Below, piece after piece: positions 20,363 to 29,550 of a stretch of 64,000 nt of DNA (the stretch's first letter is position 1; every line of letters begins with the position of its first letter). The notes beneath the pieces are model-generated. The model was not told where the DNA came from, did no database searches, and was given only the letters and a program-made list of their open reading frames with translations. This DNA comes from Pantoea sp. 1.19 (GTDB lineage Bacteria > Pseudomonadota > Gammaproteobacteria > Enterobacterales > Enterobacteriaceae): the NCBI RefSeq assembly GCF_001922585.1, contig NZ_MRBS01000003.1:422231-486230 (forward strand), in the 5' to 3' direction. A program made the position numbers and the translations under genes.

Positions 20363-20443
20363 TCACGCTATCCTCCTGAAGCCGGGGAGGCGGAAGCGTG
20401 ATGTGAACAGCAGCCGTCTGTGTGTGATTATCATGACGATAAT
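20363..20443. other. Inverted repeats in the rsmF / MFS convergent gap
   Basis: TCACGCT (20363-20369) pairs with AGCGTGA (20395-20401) around an inner CCTCC/GGAGG pair, a plausible imperfect terminator for rsmF. Next, ATTATC (20427-20432) and GATAAT (20438-20443) form a 6-bp palindrome with a 5-nt spacer. The gap holds no gene; yebV and yebW, found here in E. coli, are absent. Confidence 0.4.
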
Positions 20444-20494
20444 GTGTCCTGTTGCCGGAAGTGATTGCCCGGCTGCGCACTTTATTATCATCGG

Positions 20495-21868
20495 CTAACG
20501 CGTGGGCCCCCCCTTTGGGGGCGGCTCAGAAAACTCCAGCGAGCGATCCCGACTCAGCAGGCTGAAGCCTATCGCTCCCAGCGCCGCGCCGATCAGCAGC
20601 ACAAACGCCGCCCCCCAGCCCAGATGGTCGACCACCACCCCCATCCCCAGCGTGGCCATGATCGAGCCGAGAATATAAGAAAAGGTCCCGGATAACCCGG
20701 ATGCCGCACCCGCCGCCGCTTTCGGCACCAGCTCCATCGCGTAGAGGCCGATAAACATCACCGGGCCATAGACCGACAGGCCCAGCAGCACCAGCACGGC
20801 ATAATTCCAGTACAGCCACGCCTGACCGGCGGGCATCCACCAGTAAATCGCCAGTAACAGAATGGTGAACAGCAGAAACGCTACGTTGGTTAACGGCTTG
20901 GAGTTGCGAAAAACCCTCACAGACAGGTATCCCGCCAGCAGCATGCCGGCAATGCCGCCGATTTCAAACACGGAAAATCCGCCCATCGATGCCAGTTTGC
21001 CCATGCCTTTACCGCCTGACTCCGCCGCATCGCTAAGGAAGCGCGGCGCCCAGGCCACAATGCCGTAGCGAAGAATGTAAACAAAAGCGCCATACAGACA
21101 GCAGCAGAGGAGTTTTCGATTACCGAAGAGGGTGGTTTTCAGAATGTCGGCCATCGGGGGCGGCACGACGGGATCGGGCGGTGGCGCGGATCCCCGCCAC
21201 TCCTCCACCGGGGGTAACCCCACCGATACCGGCCGGTCGAGCTGAAGCACGCCGACCAATACGCTCATCGCCATGCAGAGCACGCCGGGCACGATAAATG
21301 CGGCCTGCGCTTTTTCCAGCGCGCTGTCGCCCACCCACCCGAAGCTGAAGCCAATGATCAGCGGCGCCAGTGCGCCCCCCACGTTGTGGGATAAATTCCA
21401 CAGCGTCCCCCAGGTGATGCGCTCCCGGGCGTCATACCAGTAGACCAGCGTTTTTGCACCCGGCGGATAGCCCATCCCCTGAATCCAGCCGTTCAGTAAA
21501 TACATCGTGGTGAACAGCGTTACAGAGGTCAGAATACCGGGTAGCCAGCCGATTAACACATTCACCAGCCCGGACAGAAACAGCCCGGCAGACAGAAAAA
21601 AGCGGGCATTACTGCGGTCAGACAGCAGACCAGAGACAAATTTTGAGACTCCGTATGCCAGAAAGCTGGCGCAGGAGATAATCCCAATGTCCGTCGCGGA
21701 CAGGTGCAGAATACCGGACAGAACGCTGGTGGTATTTCTGACGAAATAATACCCCATGTAACCAATAAAAATACTGACAAATACGCGATAGCGCCGCCGT
21801 GGATAAACCTTGTCGATCTGCGCCGCGGGCAACCTTGCCGTCGCCGCCGGCTCCCTGAAAAAAGACAT
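20495..21868 (-). CDS. MFS transporter, organophosphate:phosphate antiporter family (GlpT/UhpT/PgtP-like)
   Basis: 457-aa carrier with about 12 membrane helices. The GYYFVRNTTSV segment at the first helix and the WGTLWNLSHNVGG segment after the domain A helices are hallmarks of the GlpT/UhpT/UhpC group. The substrate cannot be read from the sequence: hexose phosphate, glycerol phosphate and phosphoglycerate are all possible. A strong Shine-Dalgarno (AGGAGTGGCGT) precedes ATG 21868. No two-component regulator genes are adjacent, unlike uhp or pgt loci. It is an insertion relative to E. coli gene order. Confidence 0.75.
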   Translation of the reverse strand: MSFFREPAATARLPAAQIDKVYPRRRYRVFVSIFIGYMGYYFVRNTTSVLSGILHLSATDIGIISCASFLAYGVSKFVSGLLSDRSNARFFLSAGLFLSGLVNVLIGWLPGILTSVTLFTTMYLLNGWIQGMGYPPGAKTLVYWYDARERITWGTLWNLSHNVGGALAPLIIGFSFGWVGDSALEKAQAAFIVPGVLCMAMSVLVGVLQLDRPVSVGLPPVEEWRGSAPPPDPVVPPPMADILKTTLFGNRKLLCCCLYGAFVYILRYGIVAWAPRFLSDAAESGGKGMGKLASMGGFSVFEIGGIAGMLLAGYLSVRVFRNSKPLTNVAFLLFTILLLAIYWWMPAGQAWLYWNYAVLVLLGLSVYGPVMFIGLYAMELVPKAAAGAASGLSGTFSYILGSIMATLGMGVVVDHLGWGAAFVLLIGAALGAIGFSLLSRDRSLEFSEPPPKGGPTR

Positions 21869-22122
21869 ACGCCACTCCTGTTAGCCTGTCATGTTCGCCG
21901 CGAGGACACCCGTTTCCTCCGGGCAAGATCGCGTTCAGCCCAACCGCCGCTCACGGCCGGCCGCGCCATTGCCTGTCCAACCGGACCGCGCCCGATGCGC
22001 GGTGCTGAGGCCGGACGCTGGCTAAAGCGTAGGCGAAGTGGTACTGGTCTGATTTGACCTGCCGTGCGCAGCCGCCCCGTCCTGCGGCACGCCGGCGCCG
22101 GCGATAGGGATCATCCGTTCGC

Positions 22123-22791
22123 TCAGCGGCGGTGCGCCAGCCGGCGTACCAGGGCATCACCCAGCCGCTGCACCAGCGCCACCAATAGCAGCAGTACTGC
22201 CACCGTGGCCACCATGATCTGATCGTTAAACCGCTGATAGCCATAGCGGATCGCCAGGTCCCCCAGTCCGCCGCCGCCGATCACGCCGGCCATCGCTGAA
22301 AAACCGATCAGCATCACCACCGTCAGGGTTACACCCGCCAGCAGCGACGGCAGCGCCTCCGGCAGCAGCACCCGGGTCACCAGATGGCCACCGTGCCCGC
22401 CCATGGCGATCACCGCCTCTATGCGGCCGCGGTCTACCTCATCCAGCGCGTTCTCGACCAGGCGGGCAAAAAACGGCAGCGCTCCGAGGGTGATCGGCAC
22501 AATCGCCGCCGTACTGCCCAGCGTAGTACCCACCAAGAGACGCGTCACGGGGATCAGCGCAATCAGCAGAATAACAAACGGCAGTGCGCGCCCGGCATTG
22601 ACCAGCAAATTCAGCGGCGCGTGCAGCACGCGCTGCGGCCACAGTCCATCCCGACGGGTAAGAAACAGCAGGACGCCCACCGGTAATCCAAGCGCCAGTG
22701 TGAACAGGCCCGCCATTGCCACCATATACAGCGTCTCCGCGGTCGCGGTGAGCATCAGCTGCTGAAAACGTTCTCCGCTCAGGCTACGCAT
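22123..22791 (-). CDS. Methionine-family ABC transporter permease (MetI-like)
   Basis: 222-aa inner-membrane permease with about five helices and the EAA loop region ([13 protein letters not shown]). Its length and pattern match MetI. It overlaps the upstream ATPase gene by 13 bp. With the ATPase and binding protein it forms a complete importer. E. coli metNIQ lies elsewhere, so this may be a second system with another substrate. Confidence 0.85.
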   Translation of the reverse strand: MRSLSGERFQQLMLTATAETLYMVAMAGLFTLALGLPVGVLLFLTRRDGLWPQRVLHAPLNLLVNAGRALPFVILLIALIPVTRLLVGTTLGSTAAIVPITLGALPFFARLVENALDEVDRGRIEAVIAMGGHGGHLVTRVLLPEALPSLLAGVTLTVVMLIGFSAMAGVIGGGGLGDLAIRYGYQRFNDQIMVATVAVLLLLVALVQRLGDALVRRLAHRR

Positions 22792-23564
22792 CGCGTGGAT
22801 CCTCCCGCCGCATATCGGGCGACAAAAGCCCGATCTGTTTCCCCATCCTGCAGCAGCATCTGCCGCAGGCGCCCCGCTTTGCGCGCCATGATACTGTCCA
22901 GCGTGCCGCTCTCAACCAGCCTTCCCTGCTCCAGCAGCGCGGCACCGTCGCAAATCCGTTTCACCACCGCCATTTCATGGGTAATTAACACCACCGTCAG
23001 CTGCAGCTCACGCCGGACGGTCGCCAGCAAATCCAGGATAGCCCCGGTACTCTCGGGATCGAGCGCGCTGGTGGCCTCGTCGCACAGCAGGTAGCGCGGC
23101 GCGACTGCCAGCGCGCGCGCGATACCTACTCGCTGCTGCTGACCGCCGGAAAGCTGCGAGGGCCAGGCCTGCGACCGATCGCTTAATCCCACCAGCGCCA
23201 GCAGATCCGCCACTCTCGCGCGGCGCGCGGCGCGCGGTACGCCGGCTATCGCCAGCGGAAGCGCAACGTTATCCGCCACGTTCCGCGAGTGCAGCAGATT
23301 GACGTGCTGAAAAATCATGCCCATTTGCTGACGCTGTTGCCGCAGCTGGGGCGGCGTCAGCTGAGTAAGGTCTTGACCCTCTACCCGAATGCGGCCCGAT
23401 GAGGGGCGCTCCAGCAGATTCAGACAGCGCAAGAGCGTGCTTTTTCCGGCACCGCTGCGTCCGAGGATGCCAAACATTGCGCCGCGGGGGATGCTGAGCG
23501 TCACCGACTCCAGCGCCGCCGGTCCATCACCGTAGCGACGCGTCAGGTTTTCAATCTCAATCAT
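22779..23564 (-). CDS. ABC transporter ATPase, MetN-like without the C-terminal regulatory domain
   Basis: 261-aa ATPase with Walker A (GRSGAGKST), signature LSGGQQQR, Walker B ([12 protein letters not shown]) and the H-loop (ITHE). MetN of E. coli is about 343 aa because a C-terminal C2/NIL domain binds methionine and inhibits transport. Here the protein stops soon after the ATPase core, so that feedback is expected to be absent. It overlaps the binding-protein gene by 8 bp and the permease gene by 13 bp. Confidence 0.87.
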   Translation of the reverse strand: MIEIENLTRRYGDGPAALESVTLSIPRGAMFGILGRSGAGKSTLLRCLNLLERPSSGRIRVEGQDLTQLTPPQLRQQRQQMGMIFQHVNLLHSRNVADNVALPLAIAGVPRAARRARVADLLALVGLSDRSQAWPSQLSGGQQQRVGIARALAVAPRYLLCDEATSALDPESTGAILDLLATVRRELQLTVVLITHEMAVVKRICDGAALLEQGRLVESGTLDSIMARKAGRLRQMLLQDGETDRAFVARYAAGGSTRCVA

Positions 23565-24369
23565 GGGGGCGATCCGCGACCGGAATCACCGATCCGCTGT
23601 AGTGCTGGCGGATAAAGTCCGCGACTTCCGGCGAGGTGAGATCCTTCGCCAGCCTCAGGATACGCGGATCTTTCGCCTTCTGTGGTGTCGTCACCAGCAG
23701 GTTGGCATACGGATTATGGCTCGCGGACTCCAGCCCCAGCGCGTCTTTTGCCGGCACTAATCCCGCTTCCAGCGCGTAGTTACCGTTAATCACCGCGGCG
23801 TCAACGTCATCCAGTGAGCGCGGAATCTGCGGTGATTCAATTTCGACAATCTTGACCTGTTTTGGGTTATCGCGAATATCGGCCGGCGTGACCAGCGTGC
23901 TGCCCGGCGCGCCGCTGGCACCAAGGCGAATGACCCCGTTATCCTGCAGCAGCCAAAGCGCACGGCTCAGGTTGGTCACGTTATTCGGTACCGCAATGGT
24001 CGCCCCCTGTGGCAGCGCCGCGAGGCGCTTCACGCGGTGTGAATAGATCCCCAGTGGCTCAATGTGCACGCTGGCCACGACCTCAAAACGTTTCCCCAGC
24101 GCCTGCTCCTGATCTTTCAGATAGGGCAGGTGTTGAAAATAATTGGCGTCAACATCGCCCGCCGCCAGCAGCTCGTTGGCGTTCACGCCGCTGGTCAGCT
24201 CTACGACCTGCAAATCCAGCGACGGGTCGCGCTGTTTCACAAAGGCGAGGATTTCCGCATGGGGCAGCGGGTCCGCTGCCACGCGCAGCGGCGCGGCGTA
24301 CAGGCTTTGCGCAATGAACAGGGCCAGACCGGCCAAGGATAGCGTTACCGTGCGTTTTGTCATCATCAT
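23557..24369 (-). CDS. MetQ/NlpA-family substrate-binding protein
   Basis: 270-aa binding protein. The signal peptide (about residues 8-25) ends LYA-APL and has no lipobox cysteine, whereas E. coli MetQ is a lipoprotein; this one is probably free in the periplasm. Conserved family stretches are [24 protein letters not shown] and PQIPRSLDD. The pocket segment reads [13 protein letters not shown] where MetQ has AVINTTYASQIGL, which hints at a different ligand. Three tandem ATGs make the exact start uncertain by two codons. Confidence 0.85.
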   Translation of the reverse strand: MMMTKRTVTLSLAGLALFIAQSLYAAPLRVAADPLPHAEILAFVKQRDPSLDLQVVELTSGVNANELLAAGDVDANYFQHLPYLKDQEQALGKRFEVVASVHIEPLGIYSHRVKRLAALPQGATIAVPNNVTNLSRALWLLQDNGVIRLGASGAPGSTLVTPADIRDNPKQVKIVEIESPQIPRSLDDVDAAVINGNYALEAGLVPAKDALGLESASHNPYANLLVTTPQKAKDPRILRLAKDLTSPEVADFIRQHYSGSVIPVADRPHD

Positions 24370-24382
24370 TTTCCCGTTCTCT

Positions 24383-25420
24383 TTATTGTGGCCGTGGCGA
24401 CAGGGCGCTGAGTTGATCAGCGTAAAAACGTGCGGCGACGTCCGGATGAGAACGCAATCGCCCTTTCAGGTAGTTCCAGCCCACGTCGCGCAGCAGCGGA
24501 TTCAGCGGATCGCTGGCCGGACCTTGTGCCAGTTGCGCCAGCGACGCCGGCAGCGGATAAACCGGTACCACCGCTCCCAGTTCGGCCCCGAGGAAGAAGG
24601 CCACCGACAGCCGCTCGCTGCCGGCCGGTGGCGAGACGACGCGGTGCACGGTGGCGCGCAGATAACCGTTGGTTGCCAGCTCCAGCAGCTCGCCAATATT
24701 GACCACAAAAGCGCCCGGCAGCGGCGTCGCGTCGACCCAGCGATCCGGCGTCACCTCCACCTGCAGTCCCGGCTGTGCGTCCTGCAGCAAAAAAGTGAGG
24801 AAGCCGGAATCTTTGTGCGCCCCGACGCCCTGACGCGACGCCGCTGCCGACTGTCCAGGGTAGCGAATCAGTTTCACGTGCTCATTGGGCAGGCGGCCGT
24901 AGAGCGTATCAAAGGCGTGATGCGGCAGGTGCAGCGCATCGGCAAACGCGCGCAGCAGCGCCAGCGCCATCCCGGTCATCGCCTGCTGCCAGCGGCTGAG
25001 CACCGCCCGCAGCTCCGGCAGTGCGGCCGGCCACTGGTTGGGTCCCTGCAAACGCTGCCACGCCGGGCTTTCGGGCGTCAGCGGCAAAGGATCGCGCTCG
25101 GCGCCGAGGTCAAACTGTTCACGCTGATCCGGCTGACTGCGTGTCAGCTCCGCTCCGGCGACGTTGTAGCCGCGAAAGTGCGGCGAATGGGCCATGCGGA
25201 TCGCCAGCTTATCCGCCAGCGGCAGCGCAAAGAAGGCGCGGGAGACCCGCTGGACATCGGCCAGCAGTGCCGGGTCGATACCGTGATCGGTAAGATAGAA
25301 GAAACCGGTCTCACGCGCGGCCTCACTGAGGCGCGCCAGCCACCGATCGCGCTGCGGGTGTTCCGTGGTCAGCTGCGAAAAGGATAACACCGGCAAATTA
25401 AGTGACGTTGTCACGCTCAT
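24383..25420 (-). CDS. 2-oxoglutarate/Fe(II)-dependent oxygenase, isopenicillin N synthase-like
   Basis: 345-aa non-haem iron oxygenase. The DIOX_N domain starts near residue 8 (LPVLSF) and has the GFFYLTDHGI segment. The catalytic core carries the iron triad H202, D204 and H259 and the 2-oxoglutarate RxS motif R270-L-S272. ATG 25420 is chosen, as the 15 residues encoded from 25465 are unconserved. It is the first gene of an operon with the MetQ-, MetN- and MetI-like genes, 13 bp upstream of metQ-like. That suggests the imported compound is oxidised, perhaps a methionine- or sulfur-related molecule. Substrate unknown. The 269-bp upstream gap has no obvious MetJ box or SAM riboswitch. Confidence 0.82.
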   Translation of the reverse strand: MSVTTSLNLPVLSFSQLTTEHPQRDRWLARLSEAARETGFFYLTDHGIDPALLADVQRVSRAFFALPLADKLAIRMAHSPHFRGYNVAGAELTRSQPDQREQFDLGAERDPLPLTPESPAWQRLQGPNQWPAALPELRAVLSRWQQAMTGMALALLRAFADALHLPHHAFDTLYGRLPNEHVKLIRYPGQSAAASRQGVGAHKDSGFLTFLLQDAQPGLQVEVTPDRWVDATPLPGAFVVNIGELLELATNGYLRATVHRVVSPPAGSERLSVAFFLGAELGAVVPVYPLPASLAQLAQGPASDPLNPLLRDVGWNYLKGRLRSHPDVAARFYADQLSALSPRPQ

Positions 25421-25689
25421 TGTGCTTGACTCCTGGTGAATGCGAACTCTGGGATAGACAATCACGGTTCATTTCTTCGCGGCGACACATTTCTCTGCCG
25501 CTTCTGCCCCGATAAGGCGATAATCTGCCAGTCGCTGCCGCGACCCTCCAGCAAGATATTCTGCTAAGTACGGATAGAATCCGGATAAGGCGTAGACAGC
25601 GGAGTGGCGGCCCGGCAGCATAGTTGCCGAACGGCAGGCCCTGTACTACGTTTAGCGCGGTAAAATTGGATACGTCACAGAGAAGCTCA

Positions 25690-26808
25690 ATGAACGTTAA
25701 AGGCATCAGTAAAGGTTTTTTTATTGTTATTCTCGCGATCACCACCCTCGCCTTTCTCCACATCTTAGGCCCCTATTTTTCGGCCATTATGTGGGGGGCA
25801 ATCCTGGCGATCATTTTCCATCCGCTTAAAACCCGTATTCGCCGCGGCATTGGCGATCGAAACGGGCTTGCCTCACTGATTACGCTGGGCATCATTTGCC
25901 TGATTGTCTTTATCCCACTGGCTATCATTGCCTCGTCGCTGGCGGTAGAGTTCAATGCGTTATATCACCGTCTGCAAACCAATCAGACGGAGCTGGCCAG
26001 CGTGATGACCAGCGTGGTCAATCATCTGCCAGAGTGGGCGCGTCACCTGCTGTCGGAAAATAACCTCGATAACGCCGGCGACATTCAGCAGAAACTGTCT
26101 GAGGCGGCCATGAAGGGCGGGCAGTTTTTTGCCGGCAGCATCATGTTTATCGGTAAAAGCACCTTCAGCTTCCTGATAGGCTTTGGCGTGATGTTGTATC
26201 TGCTGTTTTTCCTGCTAAAGGATGGCGCGTGGCTGGTCAGCCTGGCGCTGGACGCCATTCCGCTGTCGGATTACGTTAAGCATCATCTGTTTGTGAAGTT
26301 TGCCGCCGTTTCCCGCGCCACGGTAAAAGGCACGGTGGTCGTGGCGGTGGTTCAGGGGGCGCTGGGCGGGCTGGCGTTCTGGTTTGCCGGCATTCAGGGC
26401 AGCATTCTCTGGGGATCGCTGATGGCGTTTCTGTCACTGATCCCAGCGGTGGGATCGGCGCTGATCTGGCTACCGGTAGTGCTCTATTTCCTGTTTTCCG
26501 GCGCGCTGGTGAAGGGGATGATTCTGGCCTTCTTCTTTGTGGTGGTAATTGGCCTGATTGATAACATCCTGCGCCCGCTGCTGGTGGGGAAAGATACCAA
26601 GATGCCAGATTACCTGATTCTGATCTCGACCCTTGGCGGGATGGAAATTTACGGCATCAACGGTTTTGTGATTGGCCCGCTGATTGCCGCACTGTTTATT
26701 GCCAGCTGGAATCTGCTCTCCGGTCGCGATCACGCCGGCAATACCGATGAAATTGACCAGGCCTTTATTGCCGAGGGGTTGCAGCATCCCGATCAGCAAC
26801 ATGACTGA
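25690..26808 (+). CDS. AI-2E family (TqsA/YdiK superfamily) membrane protein
   Basis: 372-aa polytopic protein. Paired helices lie at the N-terminus, a central soluble segment spans about 90-150, and about four to five C-terminal helices contain the family core (AVGSALIWLP, IDNILRPLL, GGMEIYGINGFVIGP). The family includes quorum-signal exporter TqsA and Na+/H+ antiporters; function here is undetermined. ATG 25690 is preferred to an in-frame ATG at 25624 because the hydrophobic segment starts soon after it. It is divergent from the oxygenase operon. Confidence 0.8.
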   Translation: MNVKGISKGFFIVILAITTLAFLHILGPYFSAIMWGAILAIIFHPLKTRIRRGIGDRNGLASLITLGIICLIVFIPLAIIASSLAVEFNALYHRLQTNQTELASVMTSVVNHLPEWARHLLSENNLDNAGDIQQKLSEAAMKGGQFFAGSIMFIGKSTFSFLIGFGVMLYLLFFLLKDGAWLVSLALDAIPLSDYVKHHLFVKFAAVSRATVKGTVVVAVVQGALGGLAFWFAGIQGSILWGSLMAFLSLIPAVGSALIWLPVVLYFLFSGALVKGMILAFFFVVVIGLIDNILRPLLVGKDTKMPDYLILISTLGGMEIYGINGFVIGPLIAALFIASWNLLSGRDHAGNTDEIDQAFIAEGLQHPDQQHD

Positions 26809-26815
26809 CTCTGTC

Positions 26816-26837
26816 GGGCGCGTAAGCGCCCTTTTTT
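26816..26837 (+). terminator. Intrinsic terminator of the AI-2E family gene
   Basis: GGGCGC, a GTAA tetraloop, GCGCCC and a T6 run, 7 bp after the stop codon. The U-tract touches the end of the convergent gene at 26837. Confidence 0.92.
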
Positions 26838-27175
26838 CAGGGCTGTATCTGTGCGTTAATCAGCTGCTTACAGCTGTCGGTATTCTGCTCTACCTGCTGT
26901 TTCTGCGCCGGGGTTAACCCCTGCCAGACGCCAACAATGTGCTTTGCCAGTCCGGCGTTAAAGTGAATTTTTTGCAGCGCATAGTCGGAGTTGCCTCCCT
27001 CAACCACGTTTTCCATCGCCGTTATCAGGCGACGCTCGTCGGCGTGGGGCACCGCGCAAAACACCGAAACATACCAGCGCTTATCCTCTTCGCTGTAGTG
27101 CGGCGTTAGCCACGCTATCAGCAACGCCGCCGCGGCCACCGCTGGCAGCACCCATTTCAACTTCGGTAAAACCAT
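26837..27175 (-). CDS. Hypothetical protein with N-terminal membrane anchor
   Basis: 112-aa protein that I do not recognise. A hydrophobic segment spans about residues 7-24. The rest appears soluble and probably periplasmic, with two cysteines (in VFCAVPH and DSCKQL) that could pair. The stop codon abuts the U-tract of the terminator on the other strand. Codon use is like that of the neighbours, which supports a real gene. Confidence 0.6.
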   Translation of the reverse strand: MVLPKLKWVLPAVAAAALLIAWLTPHYSEEDKRWYVSVFCAVPHADERRLITAMENVVEGGNSDYALQKIHFNAGLAKHIVGVWQGLTPAQKQQVEQNTDSCKQLINAQIQP

Positions 27176-27306
27176 CTCACCCTGTCCTCACATCACATCC
27201 GCTAACGTCGGCCAGGCCGCGCCCGGCCGACAGATAAGGGCGGGAATTCTGCCACAATGCGTCCCGACTGAACACCATCCGCCGTGCGCGCGGCGGTCCG
27301 GCGGGT

Positions 27307-27335
27307 AAAAAAAAGCCCGTCGCAAAGCGACGGGC
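27307..27335 (-). terminator. Intrinsic terminator of the 27363-28403 gene
   Basis: Minus strand GCCCGTCGC, a TTT loop and GCGACGGGC, followed by U8. It lies 27 bp after the stop. Confidence 0.92.
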
Positions 27336-27362
27336 CAGTACGGCGTTTACTGCTTATACTGC

Positions 27363-28403
27363 TTACGCGCGCAGACGTTTCACTTCCGGATGCGTATTGA
27401 CGCCCCAGAGTCCGCTGAGGGAGGTCACTATCGCGCCCAGCAGCAGGCCAAAGAATGACCACAGCGAAATTTTCGCGACCGCTTTTGCCGCGGCATCAGC
27501 CTTCTCTTTCGCTTCCTGCTTCAGCTGCGCATAGCGCTGTTTCGCCTGCTCAATGTTAGCCTGCAGTTCGTTCAGACGCTGGGTCACCACCTGCGCCGTT
27601 TTGTCCCGCGCGGCGATGATGTTCTCCACCGCCTTGTCGGCCTCTTCCGGCGTCAGGCTGGTATTCTGCGCCAGCGCCTGTTTCAGCTGCGCCTTGTCCA
27701 CGCCCTGACCAATGGCCTCACTGCGGGCTTTCAGCTTCGCGACCAGCCCATCGATGATCGCATCGCTGTTTTCCGGATTTACCGCCAGATCTTTGATAGC
27801 GGTGGCAGTCTCTTTACCGGCCCCCTCCAGCTGTCCGCGCAGGTAGTCCGGCTGCAGGGTGTCAATGTTGCTTTTCCTCAATGCCTCAGCCACCTGCTGA
27901 TCGAGATTTTCGTCCTGCAGATGGGTATCAATTCCCAGCTGACCAAACACCTTTTCACCGAGGTTAAACGCGCCCTTCGCCCCCTGACCGGCGGCGGAAC
28001 CGACGCCGCTTACCACGCTGCCGGTGGCCGACGCCACCGAACTCACCGCGCTACCGGCCACGTTCAGCACGCCGCCCAGCGCCGCAAAACCGAGCACCGC
28101 CGCCGCAATCAGCGAGGTGGCCCAGACCAGGAAACCGTGAATGGCGCCGTCGACGCCGGCCAGTCGCCCGGTAATAAAGCCACCGCAGGCCAGTGACACC
28201 AGCAGCGCCACCAGCGTCCAGACGATCACCGCCGTGTCTGCGCCGTTAACCATGTCATCCGACTTGGGCGACAGCATCGCCATGCCCAGACTGGTCCCCA
28301 GCGTGGATAACAGCAGTGAAATCGCCATGACGGTAAAAATACCGGCGATGATGCTGCCCCAGGAGACGCGGCGGGTTAACGTTAATTCTTTTTGTAATTC
28401 CAT
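27363..28403 (-). CDS. Membrane protein with long helical middle region, function unknown
   Basis: 346-aa protein. Three hydrophobic segments lie in the first ~115 residues (about 15-40, 60-82 and 88-112). A Gly/Ala/Ser-rich stretch follows at about 115-140. The middle (about 160-320) is long, charged and probably coiled coil, rich in Gln, Glu, Lys and Ala. A last membrane helix lies near 322-342. Similar proteins occur in Erwinia and Pantoea, I believe, without a defined role. The architecture could suit a membrane stress or scaffold protein, but that is a guess. It has its own terminator. Confidence 0.7.
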   Translation of the reverse strand: MELQKELTLTRRVSWGSIIAGIFTVMAISLLLSTLGTSLGMAMLSPKSDDMVNGADTAVIVWTLVALLVSLACGGFITGRLAGVDGAIHGFLVWATSLIAAAVLGFAALGGVLNVAGSAVSSVASATGSVVSGVGSAAGQGAKGAFNLGEKVFGQLGIDTHLQDENLDQQVAEALRKSNIDTLQPDYLRGQLEGAGKETATAIKDLAVNPENSDAIIDGLVAKLKARSEAIGQGVDKAQLKQALAQNTSLTPEEADKAVENIIAARDKTAQVVTQRLNELQANIEQAKQRYAQLKQEAKEKADAAAKAVAKISLWSFFGLLLGAIVTSLSGLWGVNTHPEVKRLRA

Positions 28404-29325
28404 ATCATCACTCCTTCAGGATTACCTGTTTATTTCTACTCGGCTTAAATCGCCAACGAAATTATAGTCAGGATCTCCGGCGACACTTTTCGATCGGAAT
28501 GATCACCGTGATTTATATGTAAAAAATATTAAACGTTACAAAAAATTATTTTGTAAATCAGTTGGATAAAAACAGACGCTGTGCGCTCACGGCGACAAAA
28601 TAAATTTGCCCGGGTGCGCCGCTTGACAGGAAATCATTATGTTAGCACTCCGCCTCTGACGCACCCACCGCGGCCGACTTTAGCGGCGTCAGACGTATCA
28701 TATGAGGTCGCCATACTGCGCGGTGAGGCTGTCTTGCCATCGCATCACTGCTGCCAGCGCAGACGCCGGTGTGAGAAAGGCCGGCCCGGCGGACGCGCGC
28801 CGGTGACGTTTCAGAGCAGGCTCAGCGGGTCAGGCGTGACGGCAGAGTGCGCAGCCAGCGGATCAGTACCGCTTTGGGCGCCTGGCCGCCGCATCCGGCC
28901 ATCAGCCGGCCTGCCAGACCGCGGTGCCGGCCGCTTCGCCGTGCGCCAGCAGATGATCGCCCCTCTGATGATGGCATCTCACCCGGCGAGCCGTCGACAG
29001 CGGTCACTCACCGCCGTCGGTAGTCCACCGCGGCTGGCCAGCGCTGCGCGCAGGGTGGTTATCGTATTCAGTGCCGTTTAGCCGTGCGCCGCGCAGGCTG
29101 GCTTAAAAAATAGGTTCCCCGCTATCAGCAGAATTCATCAGCCGCGGCCGTTGGCCGCCGGCCGTCGGATCCAGCGCAGCGATCGCCTGCGGTATCCCGT
29201 CGTCCGCCCCCGGCTTAACACCCAACAGCATCTCCCGCGAGTGCCGTATCGTCTCTCTGCCTTCAATCATACAATCGCGAAGCGGGCAGATTCCATATAG
29301 CCTAATGTTGACGGCGGGGAAGAGG
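28404..29325. other. 922-bp region without an intact gene; decayed coding DNA likely
   Basis: The first ~230 bp is AT-rich and probably promoter DNA for the membrane protein at 28403. The rest is GC-rich. Two coding-like stretches can be read on the minus strand in different frames: one from about 29087 to 28990 and one from about 28945 to 28827, which ends with RWLRTLPSRLTR and a stop. They are interrupted by stops and a frame change. A plus-strand frame at 28581-29081 has an implausible composition. I read this as a relic of a lost gene of unknown family. Confidence 0.4.
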
Positions 29326-29550
29326 CTATGACTCTCTCAAACGGCGGCCGCTGACCCGCCACACCAGGCCAATGCCCAGCAGCGACAGCCCGGAGAGGTA
29401 CAGCGGAAACCAGCGCGTCCACCACAGCGTGCTAAACAGCGGCGCCGCATCACGGTTGGCGGCGAAACATGCCGCGTACAGATTCAACCCACCGGCCACC
29501 AGCAGTCCGGCCAGGCCAATCACCATAAAAAGCGTGGCTATATTACGCAT
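29326..29550 (-). CDS. Small two-helix membrane protein, function unknown
   Basis: 74-aa protein with two hydrophobic segments (about residues 5-28 and 46-66) and a basic C-terminus (WRVSGRRLRES). A GAGGGG Shine-Dalgarno is well placed before ATG 29550. I do not recognise a family. It stands alone between two regions that look decayed, so it could be lineage-specific. Confidence 0.5.
   Translation of the reverse strand: MRNIATLFMVIGLAGLLVAGGLNLYAACFAANRDAAPLFSTLWWTRWFPLYLSGLSLLGIGLVWRVSGRRLRES

Noticed and set aside
24143..25387. 414-codon plus-strand frame opposite the oxygenase gene
   Set aside because: Composition (Arg, Gln, His) is that of an antisense shadow, and the oxygenase on the other strand has intact catalytic motifs.
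25421..25689. MetJ box or SAM riboswitch upstream of the oxygenase/ABC operon
   Set aside because: Looked for AGACGTCT-type repeats and SAM riboswitch features and saw none; only a weak ATTCT/AGAAT inverted repeat around 25557-25579.
28581..29081. 166-codon plus-strand frame in the decayed region
   Set aside because: Composition is Arg/Ser/Pro-rich and unlike a real protein, with no Shine-Dalgarno. The minus strand has better coding-like pieces.
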